From a virus: 64,000 bases of DNA. A model generated the notes under the pieces. That model was not told the DNA's origin. It did not search any database and worked only from the letters and a program-made list of their open reading frames with translations. A program made the position numbers and the translations under genes. This document shows, one piece after another, positions 16,706 to 24,929 of the stretch (positions are counted from its first letter, which is position 1; each line of letters starts with the position of its first letter). The stretch spans positions 43,824 through 107,823 of the IMG/VR virus record IMGVR_UViG_3300006928_000001. One strand, written 5' to 3'.

Positions 16706-17004
16706 AAGTCCTTCCCAGTCTTAGGATTCCAAAGCCAATCACACTCAGGCTTTACTTCAGCAGACTTCCACTGCTGACGAGTGATGAGCTCACCAGCGTC
16801 GTTGAGCATACACCATTCATTACCATCGAATGATAGGTCAGCGTAATTAACAAACTTTTCGTTGTCAATCCAGGCAAGACAAACGTAAATTCCGCCACTG
16901 TTGTGATGAGCAATTTTCATATCAAAGAGCTCATTCCACTTAACGTCATGCCCGTATTCTTCCCAGTATTCCTTTAGGCCGTTTACATCTTCAACCTTAC
17001 TCAT
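16702..17004 (-). CDS. Hypothetical protein
   Basis: The 100-residue product is Trp-rich (WNELFD, WIDNEK, EWCML, WKSAE, WLWNPK) and not recognised. The ATG at 17004 has a GAGGG site and overlaps the upstream gene's stop. Confidence 0.6.
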   Translation of the reverse strand: MSKVEDVNGLKEYWEEYGHDVKWNELFDMKIAHHNSGGIYVCLAWIDNEKFVNYADLSFDGNEWCMLNDAGELITRQQWKSAEVKPECDWLWNPKTGKDL

Positions 17005-17213
17005 GCTTCTACCCTCACTGGCTTGATTTTGTCTTTGTCTACAGTGTGTTGAGCGGCGTTCTTTCTGGCGTTGAACAGTGTGGCGTTGCACAAATTGTCT
17101 ACGATACTGTAACGCACAAACTCACGGAGTTCTCCATACTGTCGTTTGGCGGTTCTGCGAACATTCAAGAATCCATCGTCGCGGATGATGACATAAGCTT
17201 TGTCATTCTTCAT
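17001..17213 (-). CDS. Small basic protein
   Basis: The 70-residue product is rich in Lys and Arg (about net +9) and could bind nucleic acid. The ATG at 17213 follows AAGGAG. It is coupled to its neighbours by overlaps. Confidence 0.6.
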   Translation of the reverse strand: MKNDKAYVIIRDDGFLNVRRTAKRQYGELREFVRYSIVDNLCNATLFNARKNAAQHTVDKDKIKPVRVEA

Positions 17214-17412
17214 CTTTGTGCTCCTTAAGAAACTGTTCGAAGCAGTCTCCACACACTGGTGATGAAAACGGATTGGAGCTCACTTGATGCATATCATCGT
17301 CTGTTGTGACGTTGTCACACTCACAGCGCCAGTAACCAGGCTCAAGGCCTTCCCGCGCATCAAAATAAGCAGATTCTGCAGCGTCTTCCATTGAACTTAG
17401 CCAACACAGCAT
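17203..17412 (-). CDS. Small zinc-ribbon protein
   Basis: The 69-residue product has CECD near residue 32 and CGDCFE near residue 56, a CxC...CxxC pattern able to bind one zinc. The ATG at 17412 is preceded by AGAGG and lies just downstream of the tRNA-like segment. Function is unknown. Confidence 0.6.
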   Translation of the reverse strand: MLCWLSSMEDAAESAYFDAREGLEPGYWRCECDNVTTDDDMHQVSSNPFSSPVCGDCFEQFLKEHKDEE

Positions 17413-17435
17413 TGTTTTCCTCTTTTTGTTAAAAA

Positions 17436-17623
17436 CGGAGATAATGGGAATCGAACCCACCAGTCTTTCAGTGAGCTGCTCAAGTGACGGAAGCCGTCCG
17501 TTAGGCCTCTACCCCTTACGTCACGAGCACAAAGGTTGCAGGCACACAACCAGTTGGTGGAACACATCTTGACTATCCATGAGCCTACAAAGCTCGGCGG
17601 TCACCAGCTCCGCATGTATCTCC
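17436..17623 (-). tRNA. tRNA-like element, split or decayed
   Basis: On the minus strand GTGGG-TTCGATT-CCCAT (17446 to 17462 or so) is a canonical T-arm, followed by the acceptor strand TATCTCC (17443-17437) and a G. A normal tRNA would start about 75 bases upstream, but no matching acceptor strand is there. The exact complement GGAGATA occurs at 17623-17617, 180 bases away, followed by a D-arm-like GCGG-AGCTGGTGA-CCGC and a stem-loop GAGC-TTTGTAG-GCTC. About 110 extra bases with their own hairpins lie between. It may be an intron-containing tRNA, a rearranged relic, or an attachment-site copy of a tRNA 3' end. The T-arm is firm; the rest is tentative. Confidence 0.4.
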
Positions 17624-17653
17624 TGGATGCCTTAGTCGTCTCGACGCCAGCCA

Positions 17654-18457
17654 TTACGCTGACTCATCGAATTCCCTGTAGACTCGAGAAGGGATGCTCT
17701 TACCTCCAGGAGCTTCTGTGTCGTAGAAGTCTCCGTTGATGAGGTACGTAATGTTTTCTACGTAGCCCCATGGTCCAGATGATTCTGGTTCGATCTCGGC
17801 CTTAGAACGAATCAGCTTGTTATCAACAATGATAACATCACACCCATCCTTCTCGTGCCTAATGAGTTCACACTCATGACTGTAGCCGTCACCAAGCTGG
17901 TTGCTCTCAGGATACCAATTGTAGTCATGACCTCGTTCAACCCAATAGACCACGATCCGTAGCTCTCCATGATGGTCGTAGGCGCCCTTTACATAACTGG
18001 CGAATGCCCACGGTACTGGGGCATCATAAGAGGCTCGGCCACCTAGTACAACTACATCACCAACTACGAATGGACACTTGGCACTACGGGGCTGGTACTC
18101 ACGGACTGGTGCTCCTCGACGAGCTACAGCAGCCATAGTCAAGTCTACAGTCATTCCCGTAAGGTCATCTTCCTCACCGCTATAGCGAAGACGGTATCCC
18201 CACTTTTCATTACTGGTAACAGTAAACCATAGAGTTTGACCAACCAAGTCTTCGTCGATACACTCCTCCACAGTCATGGATGCAACATCTTTCGTAAAAG
18301 ACTGAAGCTTCAATTCGATGTGGAAGTACGGGGTACCAAGAGTGCACCGCTTCGGCAAGAACTCCTTCACACGAGTCTCATAATTGATCCTATCCCAGTC
18401 AGAATCAGGATGGAGGTAATGACAGACAACGCGTTCGTTCGTGTAGTTGTAGAACAT
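17654..18457 (-). CDS. Hypothetical protein
   Basis: The 267-residue product is beta-rich and acidic. No known domain is recognised. It ends about 30 bases before the tRNA-like element. Its start overlaps the stop of the 72-residue gene by one base. Confidence 0.65.
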   Translation of the reverse strand: MFYNYTNERVVCHYLHPDSDWDRINYETRVKEFLPKRCTLGTPYFHIELKLQSFTKDVASMTVEECIDEDLVGQTLWFTVTSNEKWGYRLRYSGEEDDLTGMTVDLTMAAVARRGAPVREYQPRSAKCPFVVGDVVVLGGRASYDAPVPWAFASYVKGAYDHHGELRIVVYWVERGHDYNWYPESNQLGDGYSHECELIRHEKDGCDVIIVDNKLIRSKAEIEPESSGPWGYVENITYLINGDFYDTEAPGGKSIPSRVYREFDESA

Positions 18458-18675
18458 CAGAAGCTCCTGGGGTATTCAACCTTGTAATGGCATTTGCCGT
18501 TGACAGAGACCGTTACCTTGCCTTCTTCGAAACCGATGGAGACATCAGCCATTCCGAGCTGGAGCTCGAGCTTGGCATATGTTGGATCAACATTGTCATG
18601 GACAACAGTACAGTCTTCGCCATTTACAGTTGTCGTGATATTCCCGTTGTTCTCAGTCTTAAGCTCGGCGTACAT
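18457..18675 (-). CDS. Hypothetical protein
   Basis: The 72-residue product is all-beta by pattern, with NGxx turns (ENNGNITTTVNGED). It is not recognised. It is coupled at both ends by overlaps (TAATG upstream). Confidence 0.6.
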   Translation of the reverse strand: MYAELKTENNGNITTTVNGEDCTVVHDNVDPTYAKLELQLGMADVSIGFEEGKVTVSVNGKCHYKVEYPRSF

Positions 18676-19484
18676 TACTTCTTCTCCGTCGGTGGGGTAG
18701 AAAATCCAATGCCCTTCCAGTCACGCAAAGAGTCTTCCAGTCGCCTTCTAGTGTCCAAAGGCGATCCGTTAAGACACATAGCCTCACGGACGAGATCATC
18801 TCGTGACATGCTATTAACACTCCCGAATCCTTCTGAGATAGAGTCGATTACCATGTCACGACTCAACTCAGGCTCAAGCCAACAGTTGGCTACATACCAG
18901 GCGATGACACCATCTGAGTAGCCTTCCAGACAGTCTACTGCCCGAGGGTTAGGATCATCAGTAGACGTAGGCTTCCATGTGAGAGTGCGCATGTCACACA
19001 TCTCATTGATACTACGCGCGGACTTTTCTTTCACGTTGACGAAGTAAACGCCACTAATCGCCTCGTACCATCCATCCTTGGCTGGTTGGGGAGAAGCGCG
19101 GTCGACACGAATCTGCTGTGCAGAGTGCCAAAGCATCATGGCCATACGCTCCATCTCACTCGGTGTCATGGTGAAACCAGCACGATTTCCGATGTTGAGT
19201 AGCGGCAACTGGCCGTCGATCTCGTCGGTTACTGTAACCGGCCCATGGACACTACCGATGTACATCGTGCCGATGTCTTCGACCTCACTGAACTCGTCGT
19301 ACATGTCGAAGATAGCCATGATGAGTGGCGCAAGCGGGTCTGGTGAGTACTGGGTATTATCCTTGATTGATGGCTTCCCATACGTAGCGTAGTACCCAAT
19401 TTCATCCTCGTGCACAGTGATACTACGGATTACTTTGTCCGGAAGTGTGACAGCCGCGGTGATATGCTTTTCTGGCTTAGGCAT
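18675..19484 (-). CDS. Hypothetical protein
   Basis: The 269-residue product is beta-rich in its N-terminal half, with a helical C-terminus. It is not recognised. The ATG has a strong AGAGAGGTAAAT site, the leader type common to many genes in this block. Confidence 0.65.
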   Translation of the reverse strand: MPKPEKHITAAVTLPDKVIRSITVHEDEIGYYATYGKPSIKDNTQYSPDPLAPLIMAIFDMYDEFSEVEDIGTMYIGSVHGPVTVTDEIDGQLPLLNIGNRAGFTMTPSEMERMAMMLWHSAQQIRVDRASPQPAKDGWYEAISGVYFVNVKEKSARSINEMCDMRTLTWKPTSTDDPNPRAVDCLEGYSDGVIAWYVANCWLEPELSRDMVIDSISEGFGSVNSMSRDDLVREAMCLNGSPLDTRRRLEDSLRDWKGIGFSTPPTEKK

Positions 19485-19487
19485 GAT

Positions 19488-19856
19488 TTACCTCTCTTCT
19501 GCGTTATGAAAGTGAACTGTATCCCAGAGCAATTCTGGCATAGAACCTTCTGCTCTAGATCTAACGTTGTACCGTCGGCCGCCATGGTGGATACCAACTC
19601 CGTATGTTACGGTACCTTTATACGGGTATTTCCAGAGCATGATGTGCGCAATTTTCCCATTACACTTGCGAGAAAATGTGTAGATCTGCATTTTATCGAG
19701 TGTACGCATGGCACCAATTTGCGGGAACCGGAGCAGAAAGCTTGTGCTAAGCGCTCGGCACTTCAATTTGAGAGTGCTTCCATCCGCTACGAGCTTGGCC
19801 TTTGTGACGTCTGCCATGATGACGTCATTAGCAAACTGTAGGATTTTCTTGCTCAT
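19488..19856 (-). CDS. Hypothetical protein
   Basis: The 122-residue product is basic. No domain is recognised. A GTG three bases above the chosen ATG is also possible. It overlaps the end of the 71-residue gene. Confidence 0.6.
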   Translation of the reverse strand: MSKKILQFANDVIMADVTKAKLVADGSTLKLKCRALSTSFLLRFPQIGAMRTLDKMQIYTFSRKCNGKIAHIMLWKYPYKGTVTYGVGIHHGGRRYNVRSRAEGSMPELLWDTVHFHNAEER

Positions 19857-20071
19857 CACTCTTCCACGAAGCAGACATCGTCCAACGCCACCTCTGGGCC
19901 TGTTGTGTCCATAGACTCAACGTTCACCAGGTGGAGGTCTGTGATGTTGAGAAGAAGGCGTTCTTGGATTGCTTTCTTGGCCTTTTCGACAGCTTGGTCT
20001 TTTGTTGCACCGCGAGCATCAACAACGACACTCATCTCGACTGTGAGCGTGATTTCGTACAAGTCTTCCAT
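19856..20071 (-). CDS. Hypothetical protein
   Basis: The 71-residue product has a strand-helix-strand layout: an N-terminal strand (YEITLTVEMSVVVDA), then a helix with ATKDQAVEKAKKAIQE, and a last strand. This is like small ferredoxin-like folds found in phage proteins. The family is not recognised. A GAGGTAGAAC leader precedes the ATG. Confidence 0.6.
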   Translation of the reverse strand: MEDLYEITLTVEMSVVVDARGATKDQAVEKAKKAIQERLLLNITDLHLVNVESMDTTGPEVALDDVCFVEE

Positions 20072-20079
20072 TATGGGTT

Positions 20080-20346
20080 CTACCTCTTTGCGAGAAGACT
20101 ACGAGCTTCTCGGTCATTTCTGATTTGAATCATTGCTACTGCTGAGCCGTTCAATGTCGCTCTAAGTAGCTTCATGAAAGTCTCATCATCTTCGATGAGT
20201 TCTTTTTGAGCTTTTCTCTCTTCTCGAGATAGTGGCGTTTTGCAGGTGTGTTCCTTGTCAGTTGAACCTGTAAACACAACTTCTGCGCAGGCACCACACT
20301 CTGTATCTACTCCAACGTTGTTTAGACATTGAAGAACTTCGTCCAT
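20080..20346 (-). CDS. Hypothetical protein
   Basis: About 88 residues from the ATG at 20346; the open frame above it overlaps the neighbouring gene. It has a CGACAEVV motif near residue 18 and a charged helical C-terminus. The ribosome site is weak, so the start is uncertain. Confidence 0.5.
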   Translation of the reverse strand: MDEVLQCLNNVGVDTECGACAEVVFTGSTDKEHTCKTPLSREERKAQKELIEDDETFMKLLRATLNGSAVAMIQIRNDREARSLLAKR

Positions 20347-20359
20347 TGTTCGACTACAC

Positions 20360-20683
20360 TCATGGGATATCCGTGACAGAAATCTTGATACCAAAATCAC
20401 CTGTATGGGAGATGATGTACCACTGTTGGTTAATGAGCATGACGTCAAGTTCCCGCTTGTGGCTGAACACAGAGTCCAACACGGTGTCACCTTCAGGCGT
20501 ACCAGGAGTACCACCAACCACATAGATGGTTTGTATCATGACTCTATAAGCTTTTGAGGCATCTTCATCGAAGGACCACCTCCAGGCTTCACCCTGGCAG
20601 TCTGACGTAATGTCTTTGACAAAAATGGCGTCAACTTTGAGGATGCAGTTTTCTTTCTCAGTGTCGATGTGGTAGCGTTGCAT
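20360..20683 (-). CDS. Hypothetical protein
   Basis: The 107-residue product is beta-rich and not recognised. The ATG at 20683 has an AGAAAGGAA site. It follows a 220-base non-coding segment with strong secondary structure, so its expression may be controlled by that leader. Confidence 0.6.
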   Translation of the reverse strand: MQRYHIDTEKENCILKVDAIFVKDITSDCQGEAWRWSFDEDASKAYRVMIQTIYVVGGTPGTPEGDTVLDSVFSHKRELDVMLINQQWYIISHTGDFGIKISVTDIP

Positions 20684-20689
20684 TGTGGT

Positions 20690-20910
20690 TCCTTTCTCTA
20701 AGACAGAGAGACATGGTCCACCCACAACCATCAGACCAGCGAGGTAAAATTACCGGGAGGTTGTGGGTGGCCAGTCTCCAGAAGTGGGCCCAAGTTGGGG
20801 TGGTCGAATACCCCTAGTTTTGGGCTGAGTGGATTTCTAGGGCCTACGAAAGGGTTGGGCTGGTAGTTTCCTCAGGTCCAACTTTTGGAGTGGTTCGTAG
20901 GGGCTAGAGA
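20690..20910 (-). ncRNA. Structured leader or small RNA, no gene
   Basis: No gene fits here. CCACCCACAACC (20718-20729) pairs perfectly with GGTTGTGGGTGG (20759-20770), enclosing the palindrome GGTAAAATTACC. Further on, CTAG..CCTACGAA (20837-20850) pairs with TTCGTAGG..CTAG (20894-20907), enclosing GTTGG/CCAAC, and GGGGT/ACCCC lies between. Nested stems of this kind suggest a riboregulator, a processed RNA or a protein-binding leader for the 20360-20683 gene. Confidence 0.45.
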
Positions 20911-21117
20911 TTAGTCTAGTTTTTCACGAATAGTCTGCTCGATCAACACGTGGTCAACTAAACTAGACGAAGGTTCGTACACGAATGTGACAGTACACTT
21001 ATCAGGATCGATGTGTACGTCAGACACGCTACTGGCAAGCTCGATCAAAGTTTTGTCGACTAGGTTGCCCGAAAGTTTCACAGAAGTCTTGTGCTCGACG
21101 ATTGCGCTATTCTTCAT
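20911..21117 (-). CDS. Hypothetical protein
   Basis: The 68-residue product has a strand/helix alternation and an acidic C-terminus. It is not recognised. A GGAGTAA site overlaps the stop region of the upstream gene. It is the last gene before the structured segment. Confidence 0.6.
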   Translation of the reverse strand: MKNSAIVEHKTSVKLSGNLVDKTLIELASSVSDVHIDPDKCTVTFVYEPSSSLVDHVLIEQTIREKLD

Positions 21118-21121
21118 TCAT

Positions 21122-21610
21122 TTACTCCATAGACTGGAAGTCAATATCCATTGCCCATCGACGAATCAACGCCCTCAAGATGCGCTGAGACTCATCTTTC
21201 ACAGGACCCTTTCCACGCTTCTTAACATGGGCAACAGCCTCATCCAAGAAGTCATTCATACACACGTGCTTGACGTTGTGCATGAGTCGGCGGACCTCTT
21301 CTGTGCGCTCGGCAACAGTTTCGTCCATTCCGCGCTTGGTTCGAACGGTCTTGTACAGAGACCCATCATTCCAACCGTAGTCATGGGTAGACTTGACGCC
21401 AAACGACAGAGTCTTCTTAGCGATTTCGCACCAGAGGTACTCAGCCATGTAGAGAGCCATCCAGCCGGAGCCTTCACTCTCTTGAGCGTCGAACTCTTCA
21501 CCCTTGTACATGAGCTTTGAGTAGACGATACGAATCTTAACGTCGAATTCGATAGGCTCTGGGGTAGCGGTAAACCCAGCAGTGCTGAGTGCAGCTTTGA
21601 GTTGGTCCAT
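21122..21610 (-). CDS. Hypothetical protein
   Basis: The 162-residue product is mainly helical with a basic C-terminus (KKRGKGPVKDESQRILRALI). No family is recognised. The start overlaps the end of the 198-residue gene. Confidence 0.65.
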   Translation of the reverse strand: MDQLKAALSTAGFTATPEPIEFDVKIRIVYSKLMYKGEEFDAQESEGSGWMALYMAEYLWCEIAKKTLSFGVKSTHDYGWNDGSLYKTVRTKRGMDETVAERTEEVRRLMHNVKHVCMNDFLDEAVAHVKKRGKGPVKDESQRILRALIRRWAMDIDFQSME

Positions 21611-22206
21611 TACTCATCCTCCTCAGACCAGCACCAGTTCTGGCTGAACAATTGCATTACTGTCACTACTTTGTTGTTCCACTCATGATTGAGTGTCTTA
21701 CTTGGTACGAGTAGGTTGACGAAACAACAAACTTCCACAGAGAGGCTGTTGTGGTCTTTGATGATGAGGTCATCGTGAAACCATTCAAACTCGTAACTGG
21801 TTTCACCGAATTCCTTATCACTTTCGGTAACTTCGTCGATGATGGCCTGAACTTCCTTGCGTTCGAAATACGGGTTAGCCCAGCCGTTCCAACGCCGTTC
21901 AGACGGAACAACGTACCCTGGCTGGCTAAACATCGAACCTTCGCCATCGATGCTGAAACGATTGGGCTGTGCTCGGAACAGTTTGCTAGTAAGGCCCAGG
22001 TCGTGCTCACGTGGATGCTTGAACTGAGTTACTAGCGTTTCCACTGTCCCATCATCGTCAACGGGACGAGTGACATGAAACAGACCGACCAAGTCTTTTG
22101 TGACGTTGTTGTAGAAGTCACGGTAGTGAGTACGCCTGGTACTAGCAGCCACGCGACTATTGTGCCAGATGGTGAGGTTGCGGTCTCGAAGTTCTGTACT
22201 AGTCAT
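21610..22206 (-). CDS. Hypothetical protein
   Basis: The 198-residue product is mixed alpha/beta with many His and Trp residues and an acidic end. No domain is recognised. It overlaps both neighbours by one base. Confidence 0.65.
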   Translation of the reverse strand: MTSTELRDRNLTIWHNSRVAASTRRTHYRDFYNNVTKDLVGLFHVTRPVDDDGTVETLVTQFKHPREHDLGLTSKLFRAQPNRFSIDGEGSMFSQPGYVVPSERRWNGWANPYFERKEVQAIIDEVTESDKEFGETSYEFEWFHDDLIIKDHNSLSVEVCCFVNLLVPSKTLNHEWNNKVVTVMQLFSQNWCWSEEDE

Positions 22207-22457
22207 TAGAACAGCTCCTTTTCGATTAGCTCGTCACTAACTTCTGTCCACCTGGCTGTAACAGTCTCGCTGATCTCAGTTCCAGAGTAGTCTCCGCCAC
22301 TAGGAACCTTCATGACCAGTTTTGCATCATTTGGAATGCTAATTCCTAGATGCTGAAGCGCAGCAATCATGACTTCGTTTGGTACGGTTAGTTCTACGTT
22401 TTCGTGTGTCTTGACCTTTCGAGTGACCTTTAGTCCAAGGGGCTTATGTTGATTCAT
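22206..22457 (-). CDS. Hypothetical protein
   Basis: The 83-residue product has a basic N-terminus and a short central helix. It is not recognised. The ATG overlaps the upstream stop (ATGA). Confidence 0.6.
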   Translation of the reverse strand: MNQHKPLGLKVTRKVKTHENVELTVPNEVMIAALQHLGISIPNDAKLVMKVPSGGDYSGTEISETVTARWTEVSDELIEKELF

Positions 22458-23098
22458 CACGCATCTCCTGCTGTGTTGACCATCTGCAAAGAAGCTTGCA
22501 TGGTAATCATTTTGTGAGCCTCTTCGTACATCTCAGCTACCTCTCCCGCCAGGGCCATGTACAGTTGTGCTTCACAGAATACCACCGCTTCTGGGTGCAT
22601 AGTCTTTCGTACTAGATCTGCCTCGTCGATGGCTGATCCGTCTTTGAGCATGAACCTTGTGCAGTTGACTGTAACGTGTGGTGGTTGCTGCATGGTAAAG
22701 CCGGAGTAGATCGATGAACCCATCGGCTCAAAGACTTGAATGATGCTTTCGTACAAGCCGTGTGGGCATCCCTTCTCAAGTTGTTCGAGTGCAGGCTTTG
22801 TACAGGCTTGGTACGGCAGACATCCTAGCTGAGGAGTGTAGATTGCTAGTCCGACCTTGCCAGCTTCATTGATGCACTGTTCTGTATCGAATGTGACAGG
22901 AAGCGCGTCATTAACACACTTGACCAAGACGTCTACGAGTAGCTGAGGGTTCTTGACTCCGTATCGGAGTACATCCGCGTTGGACCGAACCATGAATCTA
23001 ACCGCCTCGAACATCTTAGCGTGCGTCTCACAGCAGATGTGGTCAGGGTTCATCTGGCCTGACTTTAGGAACCAACGAATGTCATTGGGGTCTAGCAT
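22457..23098 (-). CDS. Hypothetical protein
   Basis: The 213-residue product is helical with ten cysteines spread along it, more than its neighbours have. No motif for metal binding is clear. It has an AGAGGTAAAACA leader before the ATG. Function is unknown. Confidence 0.65.
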   Translation of the reverse strand: MLDPNDIRWFLKSGQMNPDHICCETHAKMFEAVRFMVRSNADVLRYGVKNPQLLVDVLVKCVNDALPVTFDTEQCINEAGKVGLAIYTPQLGCLPYQACTKPALEQLEKGCPHGLYESIIQVFEPMGSSIYSGFTMQQPPHVTVNCTRFMLKDGSAIDEADLVRKTMHPEAVVFCEAQLYMALAGEVAEMYEEAHKMITMQASLQMVNTAGDA

Positions 23099-23111
23099 TG
23101 TTTTACCTCTT

Positions 23112-23348
23112 TCAGAGTTGAGATTCTAGTCGTACTTGAACAGGAACAACTTCCCAGGTTTTGCCAAGAAAGAACCTGTCTTTCTTCGGTAGCTTTCTGT
23201 CAATCCACTTAGCAGCAGTCTTGGCTGCTGTTGGACTAGAGAATACACGAGCTGCACTGAACCGTGATACGTACATCCGATACCGTGACCCGCCAATGAA
23301 GAACTGCCTGTTGTCAGAGCAACGGAGTATCCAGCGTGTAGTGGTCAC
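23112..23348 (-). CDS. Small basic protein
   Basis: The 78-residue product is strongly basic (many Arg and Lys), with a helix around AAKTAAKWIDRKLPKKDR. A GTG start overlaps the previous stop (GTGA) behind GAGG. Nucleic acid binding is possible; the family is not recognised. Confidence 0.6.
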   Translation of the reverse strand: MTTTRWILRCSDNRQFFIGGSRYRMYVSRFSAARVFSSPTAAKTAAKWIDRKLPKKDRFFLGKTWEVVPVQVRLESQL

Positions 23349-23830
23349 TTGTGCGTGACCTCAATCTCAATGATACCATCGTCAGTGTCTCGCAGTTGAC
23401 CCTTCAGACCCTTCTGGATTAGAGCGTTCTTTGCTGCATCATCTGTCATGCAGCCTAGTGGAGCGAATGAACCACGACCAAACTTGCCGTACTGGTCATC
23501 GGGCAGGATTGGACCATAAAACACGGCCTTCTTGCCTTCCCAGCACCAGGACCAGTCAGGGTCGAGCCAGATGATCATGAATGTAACAGGGACAACATCG
23601 TAGTCCTTAAACGCCCGGTAGTGTGTGAACCCCAGGTTGTACAGAAACTCATGGAATCCTGGGTGTTCAGATGGAACCTCTGACGCATTACAGAGCTCGT
23701 AGTACATGTCGTACAAGGTCTTGTCGTTAGTCAACTCGCCATTGACAAGCAGACCTCCGCCGGAGCCTTCCATAGTGGTGTCATCAAACACCTTGGCGCC
23801 GTATGGGAAGTTCATCATGTAATTGTTCAT
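23345..23830 (-). CDS. Hypothetical protein
   Basis: The 161-residue product begins MNNYMMNFPYG. The open frame runs on upstream to 24217, but the ATG at 23830 has an ideal GAGGAG site eight bases away and overlaps a TGA in another frame as ATGA, the usual junction in this operon. I therefore read it as a separate gene. No domain is recognised. Confidence 0.6.
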   Translation of the reverse strand: MNNYMMNFPYGAKVFDDTTMEGSGGGLLVNGELTNDKTLYDMYYELCNASEVPSEHPGFHEFLYNLGFTHYRAFKDYDVVPVTFMIIWLDPDWSWCWEGKKAVFYGPILPDDQYGKFGRGSFAPLGCMTDDAAKNALIQKGLKGQLRDTDDGIIEIEVTHK

Positions 23831-24184
23831 TTCAAGTACTCCTCGTAAGCATCCAAGTCGACAAACTCGTGGAGAGTGTGCAGAACCCGGGCCGTAGTAG
23901 TCGAGTGTTGCTCCAGCTAGGCGTTCTTGCATCATCTGCAGAGTGGCTTTCTGGGCGTCCGTCAAGTTGAAATTCTTCTTGTCACTAACAAGCTCGCGGC
24001 ACTTCGGACAGGTGATGGTAGAAAGTGGCCTGTCTTCGTTTAGCCAGGATGGTGCGACGAAGTCGTGACCTTCTGGTGAGGTAACGCCTTCATAATCAAT
24101 ACGAAGTGTCATGCCACAGTACGTATCAACAGTTGCTAGACTGACTTTGCAGTCATGCTTCTCAATGTGAATGACTCCGGTCAT
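23827..24184 (-). pseudogene. Small zinc-ribbon gene, apparently frameshifted near its 3' end
   Basis: The frame starts at ATG 24184 (GAGGC site, ATGA overlap with the upstream gene) and has a zinc-type CPKCREL motif near residue 58. As it stands, the frame reads straight through into the next gene, giving a 279-residue fusion. Near 23885 the other frame reads RVLHTLHEFVDLDAYEEYLK and stops exactly at the next start, which looks like the true C-terminus. A one-base difference between about 23880 and 23910 would explain this. Mutation, sequencing error and programmed shift are all possible. Confidence 0.45.
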
Positions 24185-24462
24185 TGTGCTTGCCTCTTTC
24201 TGATGTTGTCTGCCCAAATTGCACCTAGCGTGTCAAAGTCTTCTGAGAAGAACACGTTGAATCCATATCCGTGCTCTTCAAATTCGATGTTGAGCTCTAT
24301 TGTTCCTTTGATGAAGTCTTGATACAGCTGGCCTAGAACACAGCGTGTACACGTTGTCATATCAAGCACGTCTAGGTCGATTTCATGGTGCCAACCAGGT
24401 CGCTTTGCGTCTAGTAGCGCGATGCCATTGCTAACACACAACTCTAGGTTTTTTCTATTCAT
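24181..24462 (-). CDS. Hypothetical protein
   Basis: The 93-residue product has a TTCTRCVLGQLY segment (CxxC) in its centre. It is not recognised. The ATG at 24462 has AGAGGTACAG before it and overlaps the upstream stop (ATGA). Confidence 0.6.
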   Translation of the reverse strand: MNRKNLELCVSNGIALLDAKRPGWHHEIDLDVLDMTTCTRCVLGQLYQDFIKGTIELNIEFEEHGYGFNVFFSEDFDTLGAIWADNIRKRQAQ

Positions 24463-24929
24463 GACTGTACCTCTTTCAAGTAGTTGAACGCGTCTTCGTT
24501 CCTCAAAATACCTAGGTTTTGTGTCTCGCATGACAGGTGGCCATGTTTACCGATAAACACACGGGTTTCGTGCATCTTGAAGTGTAAGGTGCCTTTCGCC
24601 GATTGCTTCGTAATGTCGCTGAATGCTAAACCGAGATCTTCCATCGTGTTGAGTTGTGGCTCAAGCACTTGGTAAGCGGTCTTTTCCTGAAGGAAGTGTG
24701 CCTTCAGCTCTTTGATGAGGTCACCTGGTGTAATCCAGGAGTGTCGTCCCCAGGTGACACGCCCAGTTGTACCAATATAAATAGTCGTATGGACATCGTT
24801 GTGAGACGCTTTTAGGCACACAGTGCCGCGGGCTGTTTGCTCGATGAGCTTGAGCTTAACGCCGGGGATGGCTGTGTAGAGGGCATTCTGCATGTCCTCT
24901 TGACTAGCTGTGAGTGGCTTGTGGAGCAT
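24459..24929 (-). CDS. Hypothetical protein with internal duplication
   Basis: The 156-residue product holds two similar halves. ARGTVCLKASHNDVHTTIYIG (near 33) and AKGTLHFKMHETRVFIGKHG (near 110) align, each followed by a strand and a helix. This points to a tandem repeat of one small alpha/beta domain. Function is unknown. Confidence 0.6.
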   Translation of the reverse strand: MLHKPLTASQEDMQNALYTAIPGVKLKLIEQTARGTVCLKASHNDVHTTIYIGTTGRVTWGRHSWITPGDLIKELKAHFLQEKTAYQVLEPQLNTMEDLGLAFSDITKQSAKGTLHFKMHETRVFIGKHGHLSCETQNLGILRNEDAFNYLKEVQS

